From: Actinoallomurus sp048498315
Lineage (GTDB): Bacteria; Actinomycetota; Actinomycetes; Streptosporangiales; Streptosporangiaceae
Direction of reading: 5' to 3'
DNA length: 14,013 nucleotides
Assembly (NCBI GenBank): GCA_048498315.1
Contig: JBEHYF010000143.1
Location: 1-14,013, forward strand
This document shows positions 1 through 5,904 of the stretch, piece after piece. Numbering within the stretch: position 1 is the stretch's first letter; each line of letters opens with the position of its first letter. Under the pieces are notes generated by a model, which saw nothing but the letters and a program-made list of their open reading frames with translations, did not search any database and was not told where the DNA came from. The position numbers were made by a program, and so were the translations under genes.

Positions 1-1
1 T

Positions 2-955
2 GTTGCTGTAGTACTAGTCGCCGCCAGCACCCAAGCCAAATACGACCACTACCTCGACCAGCACATCCTGCCCGCCTTCGGGCAGTTGTCCCTCGATCAG
101 ATTCGCCGTAGCGCGGTCAAGCAGTGGGCGATCGGCCTGCGTGCCCGCTACAGCCTGGCCAGCGTCCGCGGCATCGTCACCCTCATGTCCCTGCTACTGA
201 CCGCGGCGGTCGAGGAACGCATGATCGCCATCAACCCGATCCAGGGCCTGCGCATCGCCGAACCCCGCACCCACCACAAACCCGACGTCGACCGGCGGCA
301 GACCACCAAGCGCCCGATCCCCACCAGCGAACAGGTCTTGGCCATCGCCGACCGCATCCGCCTACTCGGCGGACGCCCGGCGCAGGTCATGGTGATCACG
401 GCAGCGTTCACCGGGATGCGCTGGGGGGAGATCACCGGCCTAGCCAAAACGAATTGCCACCTCGACCAGGGCTACCTGCGCGTCGACCCGGACAACGGCT
501 CGCTGCACGAGGTCGGTGCGCGTCTGTGGCTCGGCCCGCCCAAAACCGACGCTGCCACCCGCCGCATCGACCTGCCACCCTTCCTCACCACCCTCCTCCA
601 AGAGGTCATCGATAGTCATGACCACCCGCAGGTGTTCATCACCCCGGACGGGCACTGGCACCGGCGCTCCAACTTCGCCCGCCGCCTATGGCGCCCCGCC
701 TGCGACGGCGACACCGCCCGCAAATGGCCGCCCATCCTGCCCGGGGCGGTCTTCCACGGCCTGCGCCACCACCACAAAACCGTCCTGGACGAACTCGGCA
801 TCGAAGACGCCCTCAAGTATGAGCGGATGGGGCACCGGATGCCCGGCATCGCCGGCGTCTACAGCCACGTCACCGACCCCATGCGGAAGAACCTGGGAGA
901 TCGGCGCCAGCAACGCTGGACCACCCTGACCGCCCGCCGGGCGCAATCGTCGTGA
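2..955 (+). CDS. Tyrosine recombinase (phage-type integrase), 5' end missing
   Basis: This is a site-specific recombinase of the tyrosine (phage integrase) family, likely serving an integrative element. The frame is open from base 2, so the 5' end lies outside the window. A TTG at 86 could start a shorter product, but residues encoded before it (TQAKYDHYLDQHILPAFG) match the usual SAM-like core-binding domain, so translation almost certainly begins further left. Counting from that TTG codon, the catalytic set is complete: Arg112 in TGMRWGE, Lys153 in PPKTD, His224 and Arg227 in HGLRH, His250 in RMGH and the nucleophile Tyr259 in VYSHV. The gene points at the 3' end of tRNA-Val(GAC), about 220 bp downstream, which is typical for elements integrated into tRNA genes. 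Codon use seems less GC-saturated than in the rest of the window, consistent with acquired DNA. The hydrophobic first residues (VAVVLVA) are unusual, and a broken upstream end cannot be excluded. Confidence 0.88.
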   Translation, partial: VAVVLVAASTQAKYDHYLDQHILPAFGQLSLDQIRRSAVKQWAIGLRARYSLASVRGIVTLMSLLLTAAVEERMIAINPIQGLRIAEPRTHHKPDVDRRQTTKRPIPTSEQVLAIADRIRLLGGRPAQVMVITAAFTGMRWGEITGLAKTNCHLDQGYLRVDPDNGSLHEVGARLWLGPPKTDAATRRIDLPPFLTTLLQEVIDSHDHPQVFITPDGHWHRRSNFARRLWRPACDGDTARKWPPILPGAVFHGLRHHHKTVLDELGIEDALKYERMGHRMPGIAGVYSHVTDPMRKNLGDRRQQRWTTLTARRAQSS

Positions 956-978
956 CCTCGACCCATCTCGTGCCGAGA

Positions 979-1110
979 GGGAGCACGGTCGGGAGCGTCA
1001 TCGGGAGCACTGCTCCCGATGACCCCAACCCACGGAAAGTACGACCCCGACCTACGGAATGGGTAGTCCCGATCAGCCGTGGAGCACCCTGCTCCCGATC
1101 TGCTCCCGAT
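979..1110. repeat. Cluster of TGCTCCCGAT repeats between integrase and tRNA
   Basis: The word TGCTCCCGAT occurs on the plus strand at 1011-1020, 1090-1099 and 1101-1110. Its complement ATCGGGAGCA is at 1000-1009, with partial copies at 979-986 and 989-996. The last two plus-strand copies start 11 bp apart, about one helical turn. The weaker pair CCCACGGAAAG (1029-1039) and CCTACGGAATG (1051-1061) is spaced 22 bp. Short repeats in phased and inverted orders beside an integrase and a tRNA resemble integrase arm-type or excisionase sites. This role is inferred; the repeats themselves are seen directly. Confidence 0.55.
997..1023 (+). terminator. Perfect 12-bp stem-loop after the integrase gene
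   Basis: GTCATCGGGAGC (997-1008) and GCTCCCGATGAC (1012-1023) form a perfect 12-bp stem around the loop ACT, 42 nt after the integrase stop. No T-tract follows, which is common for actinobacterial terminators. The arms are built from the same word as the surrounding repeats, so it may instead, or also, be a recombinase binding site. Confidence 0.45.
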
Positions 1111-1137
1111 TCCGGCCGGTCGTTAGCCACTGAAACC

Positions 1138-1169
1138 AAAACGCAGGCCAGGCACATGGCCTGACCTGC
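1138..1169 (-). terminator. Rho-independent terminator of the tRNA operon
   Basis: Reading the minus strand, GCAGGTCAGGC (1169-1159), loop CATGT and GCCTGGCCTGC (1153-1143) form an 11-bp stem with a single G-T wobble, followed by GTTTTGG. It begins 8 nt past the encoded CCA of tRNA-Val(GAC). This canonical terminator ends the Gly-Cys-Val transcript and separates it from the opposing integrase gene. Confidence 0.82.
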
Positions 1170-1170
1170 A

Positions 1171-1205
1171 TTGATGTGGTGGGCGATACTGGGATTGAAC
1201 CAGTG
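1171..1205 (-). other. Candidate attachment site in the 3' end of tRNA-Val
   Basis: The acceptor and T-arm half of tRNA-Val(GAC) lies next to an integrase gene directed at it, with putative arm sites in between. Integrative elements of actinomycetes typically recombine in this part of a tRNA gene and restore it on insertion. The matching direct repeat would lie left of the window, so the core cannot be delimited here. Confidence 0.35.
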
Positions 1206-1251
1206 ACCTCTACCGTGTCAAGGTAGCGCTCTCCCACTGAGCTAATCGCCC
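1177..1251 (-). tRNA. tRNA-Val (anticodon GAC)
   Basis: The minus strand folds as a standard tRNA. The acceptor is GGGCGAT/ATCGCCC, the anticodon stem CTACC/GGTAG holds loop TTGACAC (anticodon GAC, valine), and the T arm is ACTGG-TTCAATC-CCAGT. The tRNA body with discriminator A spans 1180-1251 and a CCA end is encoded at 1177-1179. It is the last gene of the Gly-Cys-Val operon and the likely target of the adjacent integrase. It matches the tRNA-Val(CAC) at the right window edge in 65 of 72 positions. Confidence 0.96.
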
Positions 1252-1274
1252 TCACGAAGCAGAGTATGCTCCAG

Positions 1275-1345
1275 AGGTGGAGACGGGATTTGAACCCGTG
1301 TACACGGCTTTGCAGGCCGTTGCCTCGCCTCTCGGCCACTCCACC
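1275..1345 (-). tRNA. tRNA-Cys (anticodon GCA)
   Basis: The minus strand gives a 71-nt tRNA with acceptor GGTGGAG/CTCCACC and discriminator U, which is characteristic of tRNA-Cys. The anticodon loop CTGCAAA contains GCA, and the T loop is TTCAAAT. CCA is not encoded. It is the middle gene of the three-tRNA operon. Confidence 0.95.
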
Positions 1346-1373
1346 GAGTGAGGCCCTCGGGTAGACCTCTCCG

Positions 1374-1446
1374 AGCGGACGACGGGATTCGAACCCGCGA
1401 CCCTCACCTTGGCAAGGTGATGCTCTACCAACTGAGCCACGTCCGC
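1374..1446 (-). tRNA. tRNA-Gly (anticodon GCC)
   Basis: The minus strand gives a 73-nt tRNA with acceptor GCGGACG/CGTCCGC, anticodon loop TTGCCAA (GCC, glycine), T loop TTCGAAT and discriminator U as usual for bacterial tRNA-Gly. CCA is not encoded. It is the first gene of the operon. Confidence 0.96.
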
Positions 1447-1450
1447 GCGT

Positions 1451-1471
1451 CGGAGAGAGCTTCCCTCTCCG
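1451..1471 (-). other. Leader hairpin before tRNA-Gly
   Basis: CGGAGAG (1451-1457) and CTCTCCG (1465-1471) are perfect 7-bp arms with a 7-nt loop. They sit between the tRNA promoter and the tRNA-Gly 5' end. It may shape 5' processing of the precursor; this role is inferred. Confidence 0.4.
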
Positions 1472-1483
1472 GCGACGGGCTAA

Positions 1484-1513
1484 ACACTAGCGGATACCCG
1501 GCCCGACCCCCAA
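1484..1513 (-). promoter_or_regulatory. Promoter of the tRNA Gly-Cys-Val operon
   Basis: On the minus strand TTGGGG (1513-1508) and TAGTGT (1489-1484) lie 18 bp apart and resemble a housekeeping sigma promoter. Transcription would start near 1477, about 30 nt before tRNA-Gly. The rest of the gap up to 1737 is very GC-rich and shows no gene. Confidence 0.6.
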
Positions 1514-1692
1514 CTCGATTGGCCGCGCCACGCCGGTCCACGGCACCGCTCCGCTCCGTCCCCGCGCCACCCGGCAACCGGTCCAGCGCCGCGCGGGCGG
1601 CCGGCCGGTCGGCCGCCGGAGGCGGGGGCGGGGCGGGCGCGGACCGGCGGCCAGATCGCCGCGGCGGTTCGACCTGGCGGATCACTGAGATG

Positions 1693-1716
1693 ACGTTTCG
1701 ACATGCGGCGAAACGT
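1693..1716. promoter_or_regulatory. Operator-like palindrome upstream of the ArsR-type gene
   Basis: ACGTTTCG (1693-1700) and CGAAACGT (1709-1716) are perfect 8-bp arms with an 8-bp spacer, matching binding by a dimeric winged-helix repressor. The centre-to-start distance places it over the -35 region of the candidate leaderless promoter (TAGCGT, 1725-1730), so occupancy should block transcription. Autoregulation is inferred from position and from the family habit. Confidence 0.6.
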
Positions 1717-1724
1717 GCCGGACG

Positions 1725-1730
1725 TAGCGT
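1725..1730 (+). promoter_or_regulatory. Candidate -10 element for leaderless regulator mRNA
   Basis: TAGCGT is followed by 7 nt and then the ATG at 1738. There is no Shine-Dalgarno sequence before that ATG. This TANNNT-spacer-ATG layout is common for leaderless actinobacterial genes. No good -35 is seen. Confidence 0.45.
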
Positions 1731-1737
1731 CGACGGT

Positions 1738-2457
1738 ATGGGTGCACCGTACGACTCCGACATCGCCCCGGTGGCGGCGCTGCTGGCCGACCGTGCGCGG
1801 GCCTCGATGCTGACCGTGCTGCTCGACGGGCGGCCCATGGCGGCGGGGGAGCTGGCCCGCACGGCGGGCGTGAGCGCGGCGACGGCCAGCTCGCACCTGG
1901 CGAAGCTGCTCGACGGCGGGCTGGTCAGCGTCGTCAAGCAGGGCCGGCACCGGTACTACCGCCTGCGGGGCGCCGACGTCGCCGCCGTGATCGAGGCGCT
2001 GAGCCGGATCAGCCCCGGCGTCGAGGTGCGCAGCCTGCGGCAGTCGCGGCAGGCGCGGGCGTTGCGGGAGGCGCGGACCTGTTATGACCACCTGGCGGGC
2101 CACGCGGGTGTGGCGCTGTTCGAGGCGATGCTCAGCCGCGGCATGCTGGAGCCCCCGAACCCGTCGTGCGACGACCCGCGGCACAGCGCGTACGAGGTGA
2201 CCGATAAGGGGGAGCGGCGGCTGGAGATGCTCGGCATCGACGTGGCGGCGGTCCGCCACTCGCGCCGCCGGTTCGCCGGGCACTGCCTTGACTGGACCGA
2301 GCGCCGTCCGCATCTCAACGGTGCGCTGGGGGCCGCGCTGGCGGCCCGCCTGATCGAGGAGGGCTGGTTCGCGCGCGGCTCGGCCCGGCGCGCGCTGGCC
2401 GTGACGGACAAGGGCCGAAGCGGCCTGGCGGACGTCTTCGGGTGCGTACTGGAGTGA
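1738..2457 (+). CDS. ArsR-family winged-helix transcriptional regulator
   Basis: The product (239 aa) is a DNA-binding regulator of the ArsR/winged-helix type. The helix-turn-helix spans about residues 35-57 (AGELARTAGVSAATASSHLA) and the wing about 62-76 (VSVVKQGRHRYYRL). The long C-terminal part (about 105-239) carries CYDHLAGHAGV, HCLDWTERRPHLNGALGAAL and two VTDKGxxxL motifs; related actinobacterial regulators share this layout, but the ligand is unknown. Cys115, Cys144 and Cys183 are visible, though no classical ArsR metal box (CxCxxC-like) is present, so metal sensing is not supported. I chose ATG 1738 because the wHTH domain begins just after it and the palindrome at 1693-1716 stays non-coding. 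An in-frame ATG at 1690 is an alternative that would put that palindrome inside the gene. The regulator seems monocistronic; its targets are unknown and need not be the downstream operon. Confidence 0.87.
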   Translation: MGAPYDSDIAPVAALLADRARASMLTVLLDGRPMAAGELARTAGVSAATASSHLAKLLDGGLVSVVKQGRHRYYRLRGADVAAVIEALSRISPGVEVRSLRQSRQARALREARTCYDHLAGHAGVALFEAMLSRGMLEPPNPSCDDPRHSAYEVTDKGERRLEMLGIDVAAVRHSRRRFAGHCLDWTERRPHLNGALGAALAARLIEEGWFARGSARRALAVTDKGRSGLADVFGCVLE

Positions 2458-2576
2458 TCGGCGCGTCCGGCGGGCGCGGGCGGGATCCTGGCCGGGCGCG
2501 GTCGGGCGGGACGCCGGTCGTCCGCGCGCTGTGACCGATAGACGATATCTGCGTCTTTCGCGCCTTATTCAGTTAT

Positions 2577-2594
2577 GGAAAGCGTTACCTTTCC
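2577..2594. promoter_or_regulatory. Palindromic candidate regulatory site
   Basis: GGAAAG (2577-2582) and CTTTCC (2589-2594) are perfect arms around CGTTAC, inside the most AT-rich part of the gap. It lies about 170 bp upstream of the FN3-protein gene. It differs in sequence from the ArsR palindrome at 1693-1716, so the same regulator need not bind it. Confidence 0.35.
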
Positions 2595-2715
2595 GATGCC
2601 GCCCCGGCGCGCCTTGAAAGCGGGGGTGCCGCCCCGGTCGCGCCGGTCCGAACCGCTGGCCGCCTTCCGGCGTCCCATATCGGGAGTTACGCGGTTAGAT
2701 GGGGCCGGTACACAT

Positions 2716-2721
2716 TAGGGT
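2716..2721 (+). promoter_or_regulatory. Candidate -10 element of the FN3-MoxR-DUF58-TgpA operon
   Basis: TAGGGT at 2716-2721 has a weak -35 (TTAGAT, 2695-2700, spacer 15). Transcription would begin near 2727, at or next to the ATG of a short leader ORF and about 37 nt before the FN3-protein start. Confidence 0.4.
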
Positions 2722-2726
2722 GACCC

Positions 2727-2762
2727 ATGCGCCTAAAAGGACGTCCGGGTGCGGAGAGGTGA
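2727..2762 (+). CDS. Possible leaderless 11-codon leader peptide ORF
   Basis: An ATG at 2727 lies 5 nt after the candidate -10 box. It opens an 11-codon frame (MRLKGRPGAER) whose TGA (2760-2762) ends one nucleotide before the ATG of the FN3 protein at 2764. The ribosome binding site of the large gene lies inside this frame, so translation of the leader could unmask or couple that start. There is no ribosome binding site for the leader itself, so it requires leaderless initiation. The peptide is basic and resembles no known attenuator. It may be chance. Confidence 0.3.
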   Translation: MRLKGRPGAER

Positions 2763-2763
2763 C

Positions 2764-4911
2764 ATGGCGGTGAGCGGGGAGCGGAAGTTCTTCCGTCGTG
2801 ATCGGCTGACGGGTCTCGTCGCGATCGGAGCGGTCGGCGTGCTGTGCGCCGCGGCGGTGGTGTTCGGCGTCGGCATGGCCAGCGCCAAGTACCACCTCGC
2901 CGACGTCGGCGGCTGGTTGACGTCCACGAAGAAGGGCGAGCTGGTTCACGTAAACGGCCTTTCCGGCAAGGTGGACGGCAAGGTCACGCTGCCGGGCACG
3001 ACGGGTCACCCGATGAAGGTGGTCCAGCAGGGCGGCGTCGTACTGATCGTCGACGAGGTGACCGGCGTCGTCAGCCGCGTGGATCCCGCCCACCTGAACG
3101 TCGTGCAGGGCGCCACCTACCGCGGCGCCGCGGGAATGCAGGTGGTCTCCGGCTCCGGCATGGCGTACGCGCTCGACCAGACCAAGGGCAGCGTCCAGCG
3201 CCTGGACCCGATGACCCTCGCGACGGTCGGCGACCCGATCTCCCTCACCGGTCCGCTGGGCGCGGCGGCGATCGACGCCAGGGCCACGCTGTGGGTGCCG
3301 GTGCCCGCCGACGGGCAGGCAGCGCCCGTCCAGAGCGGCCGGCCCGGGCGCATGATCGGCGTCGGCCGGGCCGGTGACGACCTCGCGCTGACGATCGCGG
3401 GCGGCAACGCCGTCGTCACCGACTTCACCGCCGCCGAGAGCCTCATCCTCGGCCAGAACGGCGTCCAGGTTAAGGTGCGGCTGCCCTCGACGGTGGCGCA
3501 GTTCGGCAGGGGCCAGGTGCTCGCGCCCACCAGCACCGACGGGCAGCTCGTGCCGCTGCTCGCCGGCCAGTCGCTGATCGTGCTGAACACCGGAAGCGGG
3601 TCGCTGAGCAGCGTCACGCTGCAGCTCCCCCGGCGGCACCGCCTGACCGCGCCGCAGGCGCTCGGCCAGAAGGTCTACATCCCGGACGAGAGCTCCGGCA
3701 GCCTGCTCGTGTACGACGCCGCGACCAACCGCATGGACCAGCAGGTGCCGGTGACCGGCCGGCCGGGACCGCTCGACGCCTTCGTCAAGGACGGCCTGCT
3801 GTGGGTGAACAACCCCGACAGTGCCAAGGCCGTCGTCGTGGATCCGTCCGGCGGTCACAAGCCGATCGAGAAGTACGCCGGTGACGTGCCGGGCGGCGTC
3901 AACAACCCGATCCCGAAGGCCGCCGCCCCGGGCGGAGGCGGCGACCAGGGCCTGCCCACGCCGCGCCTGCCGATCCACCCGCGGCTGCCCAGGCCGCTGA
4001 CGCCGCCGCGGCCGCACAAGAGCGACCCGCCGAAGGTGACGCCGCCCAACCAGCCGACGAACCTGCGCGCCACCCCGCAGCCGGACGGCAGCATCCAGGT
4101 CGACTTCCAGCCCGGCGGTGGCGGCCCGGCGACCGGTTACCGGCTCGTCGCGCCCGCCGGCCTGACCGCCACGCCGGATCACATCGGCCCGGACGGACCC
4201 GACTACACGTTCACCGTCAAGGGCGGCGCCTGCGGGCAGGAGTACCAGTTCGCCGTCGCGGCCATGTACCGGAACGGCGACCACACCTCGGAGATCCAGT
4301 CCGACTACACGGACCCGACCCTGTCGTGCACCCAGCCGGACGCGCCCAGCGGCATCGACGGCACCGGAACGTCCCAGGGCGCTCGGATCACCTGGCAAGC
4401 GCCGCCGGACGCCGCGCGGAAGAACGTCACCTACAAGATCGAGGTCACCGGCCCGAAGACGTTCACGAAGACGAACTACTCCGGCACGTCCCTGGTGATC
4501 CCGAGCATCTGGAAGAACGGCACCTACACCATCAAGGTGACCGCCTCCAACGTCGCGGGCGGCAAGGCCGACACCGTGACCCGTACCCTGACCGGGCCGC
4601 CGCAGCATTATGTGGGCCAGCACGCCGGCAACCCGGGCGACAAGAGCTACCTGCACAAGGTGCCGCGAGACGACGGTGACTACAGCACGTGGATCACCAA
4701 CTACAACGGCCAGAGCCTGACCGTGGACTGTCAGAAGATCGGCGGCCACTACGCGCACCCCAACGGCGACCCGTACTACGCGGGCAGCCTGTGGGACTAC
4801 ATCCACTACGGAGGCAAGCAGGGCTACATCATCGGCTACCTGGTGGCCACCCCGCGGCAGCCGGACTGGCAGAACTACAACGGCCTGCCCCTGTGGGAGT
4901 GTGCTGACTGA
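2764..4911 (+). CDS. Membrane-anchored or secreted beta-propeller/FN3 surface protein
   Basis: The 715-aa product is exported or membrane-anchored. A basic N-terminus (ERKFFRRDR) precedes a hydrophobic segment at about 15-41 ending in ASA, so it is a signal peptide or signal anchor. Residues about 43-375 show repeated blade-like units (such as VYIPDESSGSLLVYDAATNRM), suggesting a YVTN-type beta-propeller. A Pro/Gly-rich linker follows (about 380-425), then two FN3-like domains (about 427-515 and 521-605). A C-terminal 70-residue aromatic and Gly-rich segment may be SH3-like; its two cysteines (TVDC and LWEC) could form a disulfide, as could the two of the first FN3 domain. GGAG at 2753, 7 nt before ATG 2764, sets the start; an in-frame GTG at 2749 is less likely. 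Its TGA overlaps the MoxR ATG by one base, so the two are co-translated. I infer it is the client or structural product of the MoxR-DUF58-TgpA module. Confidence 0.88.
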   Translation: MAVSGERKFFRRDRLTGLVAIGAVGVLCAAAVVFGVGMASAKYHLADVGGWLTSTKKGELVHVNGLSGKVDGKVTLPGTTGHPMKVVQQGGVVLIVDEVTGVVSRVDPAHLNVVQGATYRGAAGMQVVSGSGMAYALDQTKGSVQRLDPMTLATVGDPISLTGPLGAAAIDARATLWVPVPADGQAAPVQSGRPGRMIGVGRAGDDLALTIAGGNAVVTDFTAAESLILGQNGVQVKVRLPSTVAQFGRGQVLAPTSTDGQLVPLLAGQSLIVLNTGSGSLSSVTLQLPRRHRLTAPQALGQKVYIPDESSGSLLVYDAATNRMDQQVPVTGRPGPLDAFVKDGLLWVNNPDSAKAVVVDPSGGHKPIEKYAGDVPGGVNNPIPKAAAPGGGGDQGLPTPRLPIHPRLPRPLTPPRPHKSDPPKVTPPNQPTNLRATPQPDGSIQVDFQPGGGGPATGYRLVAPAGLTATPDHIGPDGPDYTFTVKGGACGQEYQFAVAAMYRNGDHTSEIQSDYTDPTLSCTQPDAPSGIDGTGTSQGARITWQAPPDAARKNVTYKIEVTGPKTFTKTNYSGTSLVIPSIWKNGTYTIKVTASNVAGGKADTVTRTLTGPPQHYVGQHAGNPGDKSYLHKVPRDDGDYSTWITNYNGQSLTVDCQKIGGHYAHPNGDPYYAGSLWDYIHYGGKQGYIIGYLVATPRQPDWQNYNGLPLWECAD

Positions 4912-5903
4912 TGACGGCCGAGGTGTACCGGGGGGCACCTGACGTGGACGCGCTCGCGGGGCGGTTCGCGCAGCTGTTCGGTGCGCTGGCGGGCAACATC
5001 GAGCGGGTCGTCCGCGGCAAGCGGGAGAACGTCGAGCTGGCCCTCCTGTGCCTCCTCAGCGAGGGGCACCTGCTGCTGGAGGACGTGCCGGGGGTGGGCA
5101 AGACCACCCTGGCGCGGACCCTGGCGGCGAGCGTGGACGCCCGGTGGACGCGCATCCAGTTCACGCCCGACCTGCTGCCGTCCGACGTCACGGGCGTGTC
5201 GATCTTCAACCAGCAGAACGGCCAGTTCGAGTTCCACCCCGGCCCGATCTTCGCGAACCTGGTCGTGGCGGACGAGATCAACCGGGGATCGCCGAAGACG
5301 CAGTCGGCGCTGCTGGAGGTCATGGAGGAGCGGCGGGTCACCGTGGACGGCCGTCCGCACGCGGTGCCCCGCCCGTTCATGGTGATCGCCACGCAGAACC
5401 CGGTCGACATGGACGGCACCTATCCGCTGCCGGAGGCTCAGCTCGACCGGTTCCTCATGAAGATCTCGATGGGCTACCCCGACCACGCCTCGGAGGTCGC
5501 GGTGCTGGCCGGCACGCCGACCGGGCCGGTGATCGACCAGCTTCCCAAGGTGGCCGGCCGCGACGACGTCAAGAACATGATCGACTTCGCGAGCCGCATC
5601 CACGTCGCGCCGCCGCTGTACGACTACCTCGTGCGGATCGTGGCCTGCACCCGCGACCACCCGGACGTCCGGCTGGGCGCCAGCCCGCGGGCGAGCCTGG
5701 CCCTGCTGCGCGCCGTACGGGTGCGCGCCGCGGCCGCCGGGCGCCCGTTCGTCGTGCCCGACGACGTCAAGGCGCTCGCCGCGCACGTCATCGCGCACCG
5801 GCTGATGCTGACGCCGGAGGCGGAGCTGCGCGGCCGCACCGCGCGGGAGCTGGTCGCCGAGGCGCTGTCGCGGGTACCGGTGCCGCAGTCCGCCGGGGTC
5901 TGA
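4911..5903 (+). CDS. MoxR-family AAA+ ATPase
   Basis: This 330-aa cytoplasmic ATPase belongs to the MoxR branch of AAA+ proteins, which act as chaperone-like remodelers with VWA or DUF58 partners. Walker A is GVGKTT (61-66), Walker B is VVADE (118-122) followed by INRGSPKTQSALLEVMEE, sensor 1 is Asn163 in ATQNP, and sensor 2 is SPRAS (258-262). All are intact and the length is normal. The start ATG overlaps the stop of the FN3-protein gene (TGATG). The DUF58 gene begins one base after its stop. The context makes it the motor of an envelope assembly or maturation complex. The actual substrate is not known; the neighbouring DUF58 protein is the expected partner. Confidence 0.96.
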   Translation: MTAEVYRGAPDVDALAGRFAQLFGALAGNIERVVRGKRENVELALLCLLSEGHLLLEDVPGVGKTTLARTLAASVDARWTRIQFTPDLLPSDVTGVSIFNQQNGQFEFHPGPIFANLVVADEINRGSPKTQSALLEVMEERRVTVDGRPHAVPRPFMVIATQNPVDMDGTYPLPEAQLDRFLMKISMGYPDHASEVAVLAGTPTGPVIDQLPKVAGRDDVKNMIDFASRIHVAPPLYDYLVRIVACTRDHPDVRLGASPRASLALLRAVRVRAAAAGRPFVVPDDVKALAAHVIAHRLMLTPEAELRGRTARELVAEALSRVPVPQSAGV

Positions 5904-5904
5904 G

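Larger units (their letters stand above)
2458..2763. other. Intergenic region with promoter signals of the MoxR operon
   Basis: The first 80 bp are extremely GC-rich, with no clear terminator. An AT-richer island at about 2535-2600 holds the palindrome GGAAAG-CGTTAC-CTTTCC (2577-2594), a candidate regulator site. The last 70 bp hold a candidate promoter, a possible 11-codon leader ORF and the ribosome binding site of the next gene. Confidence 0.55.

Noticed and set aside
1348..1737. Upstream extension of the ArsR-type regulator frame
   Set aside because: It would start inside the tRNA region and add about 130 low-complexity residues; the wHTH domain begins right after ATG 1738.
1738..2457. 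Metal-sensing ArsR/SmtB repressor
   Set aside because: The helix 3 CxC metal box and the C-terminal DxHxxH-type site are absent, and three lone cysteines are not enough to claim metal binding.
2749..2763. GTG 2749 as start of the FN3 protein
   Set aside because: The ribosome binding site GGAG (2753-2756) lies after it and is well placed for ATG 2764.
2695..4938. 747-codon open frame on the minus strand opposite the FN3-protein gene
   Set aside because: Its product is Arg/Val/Gly/His-rich with no domain. It mirrors the codon pattern of the plus-strand gene, which has clear propeller and FN3 features and a ribosome binding site.
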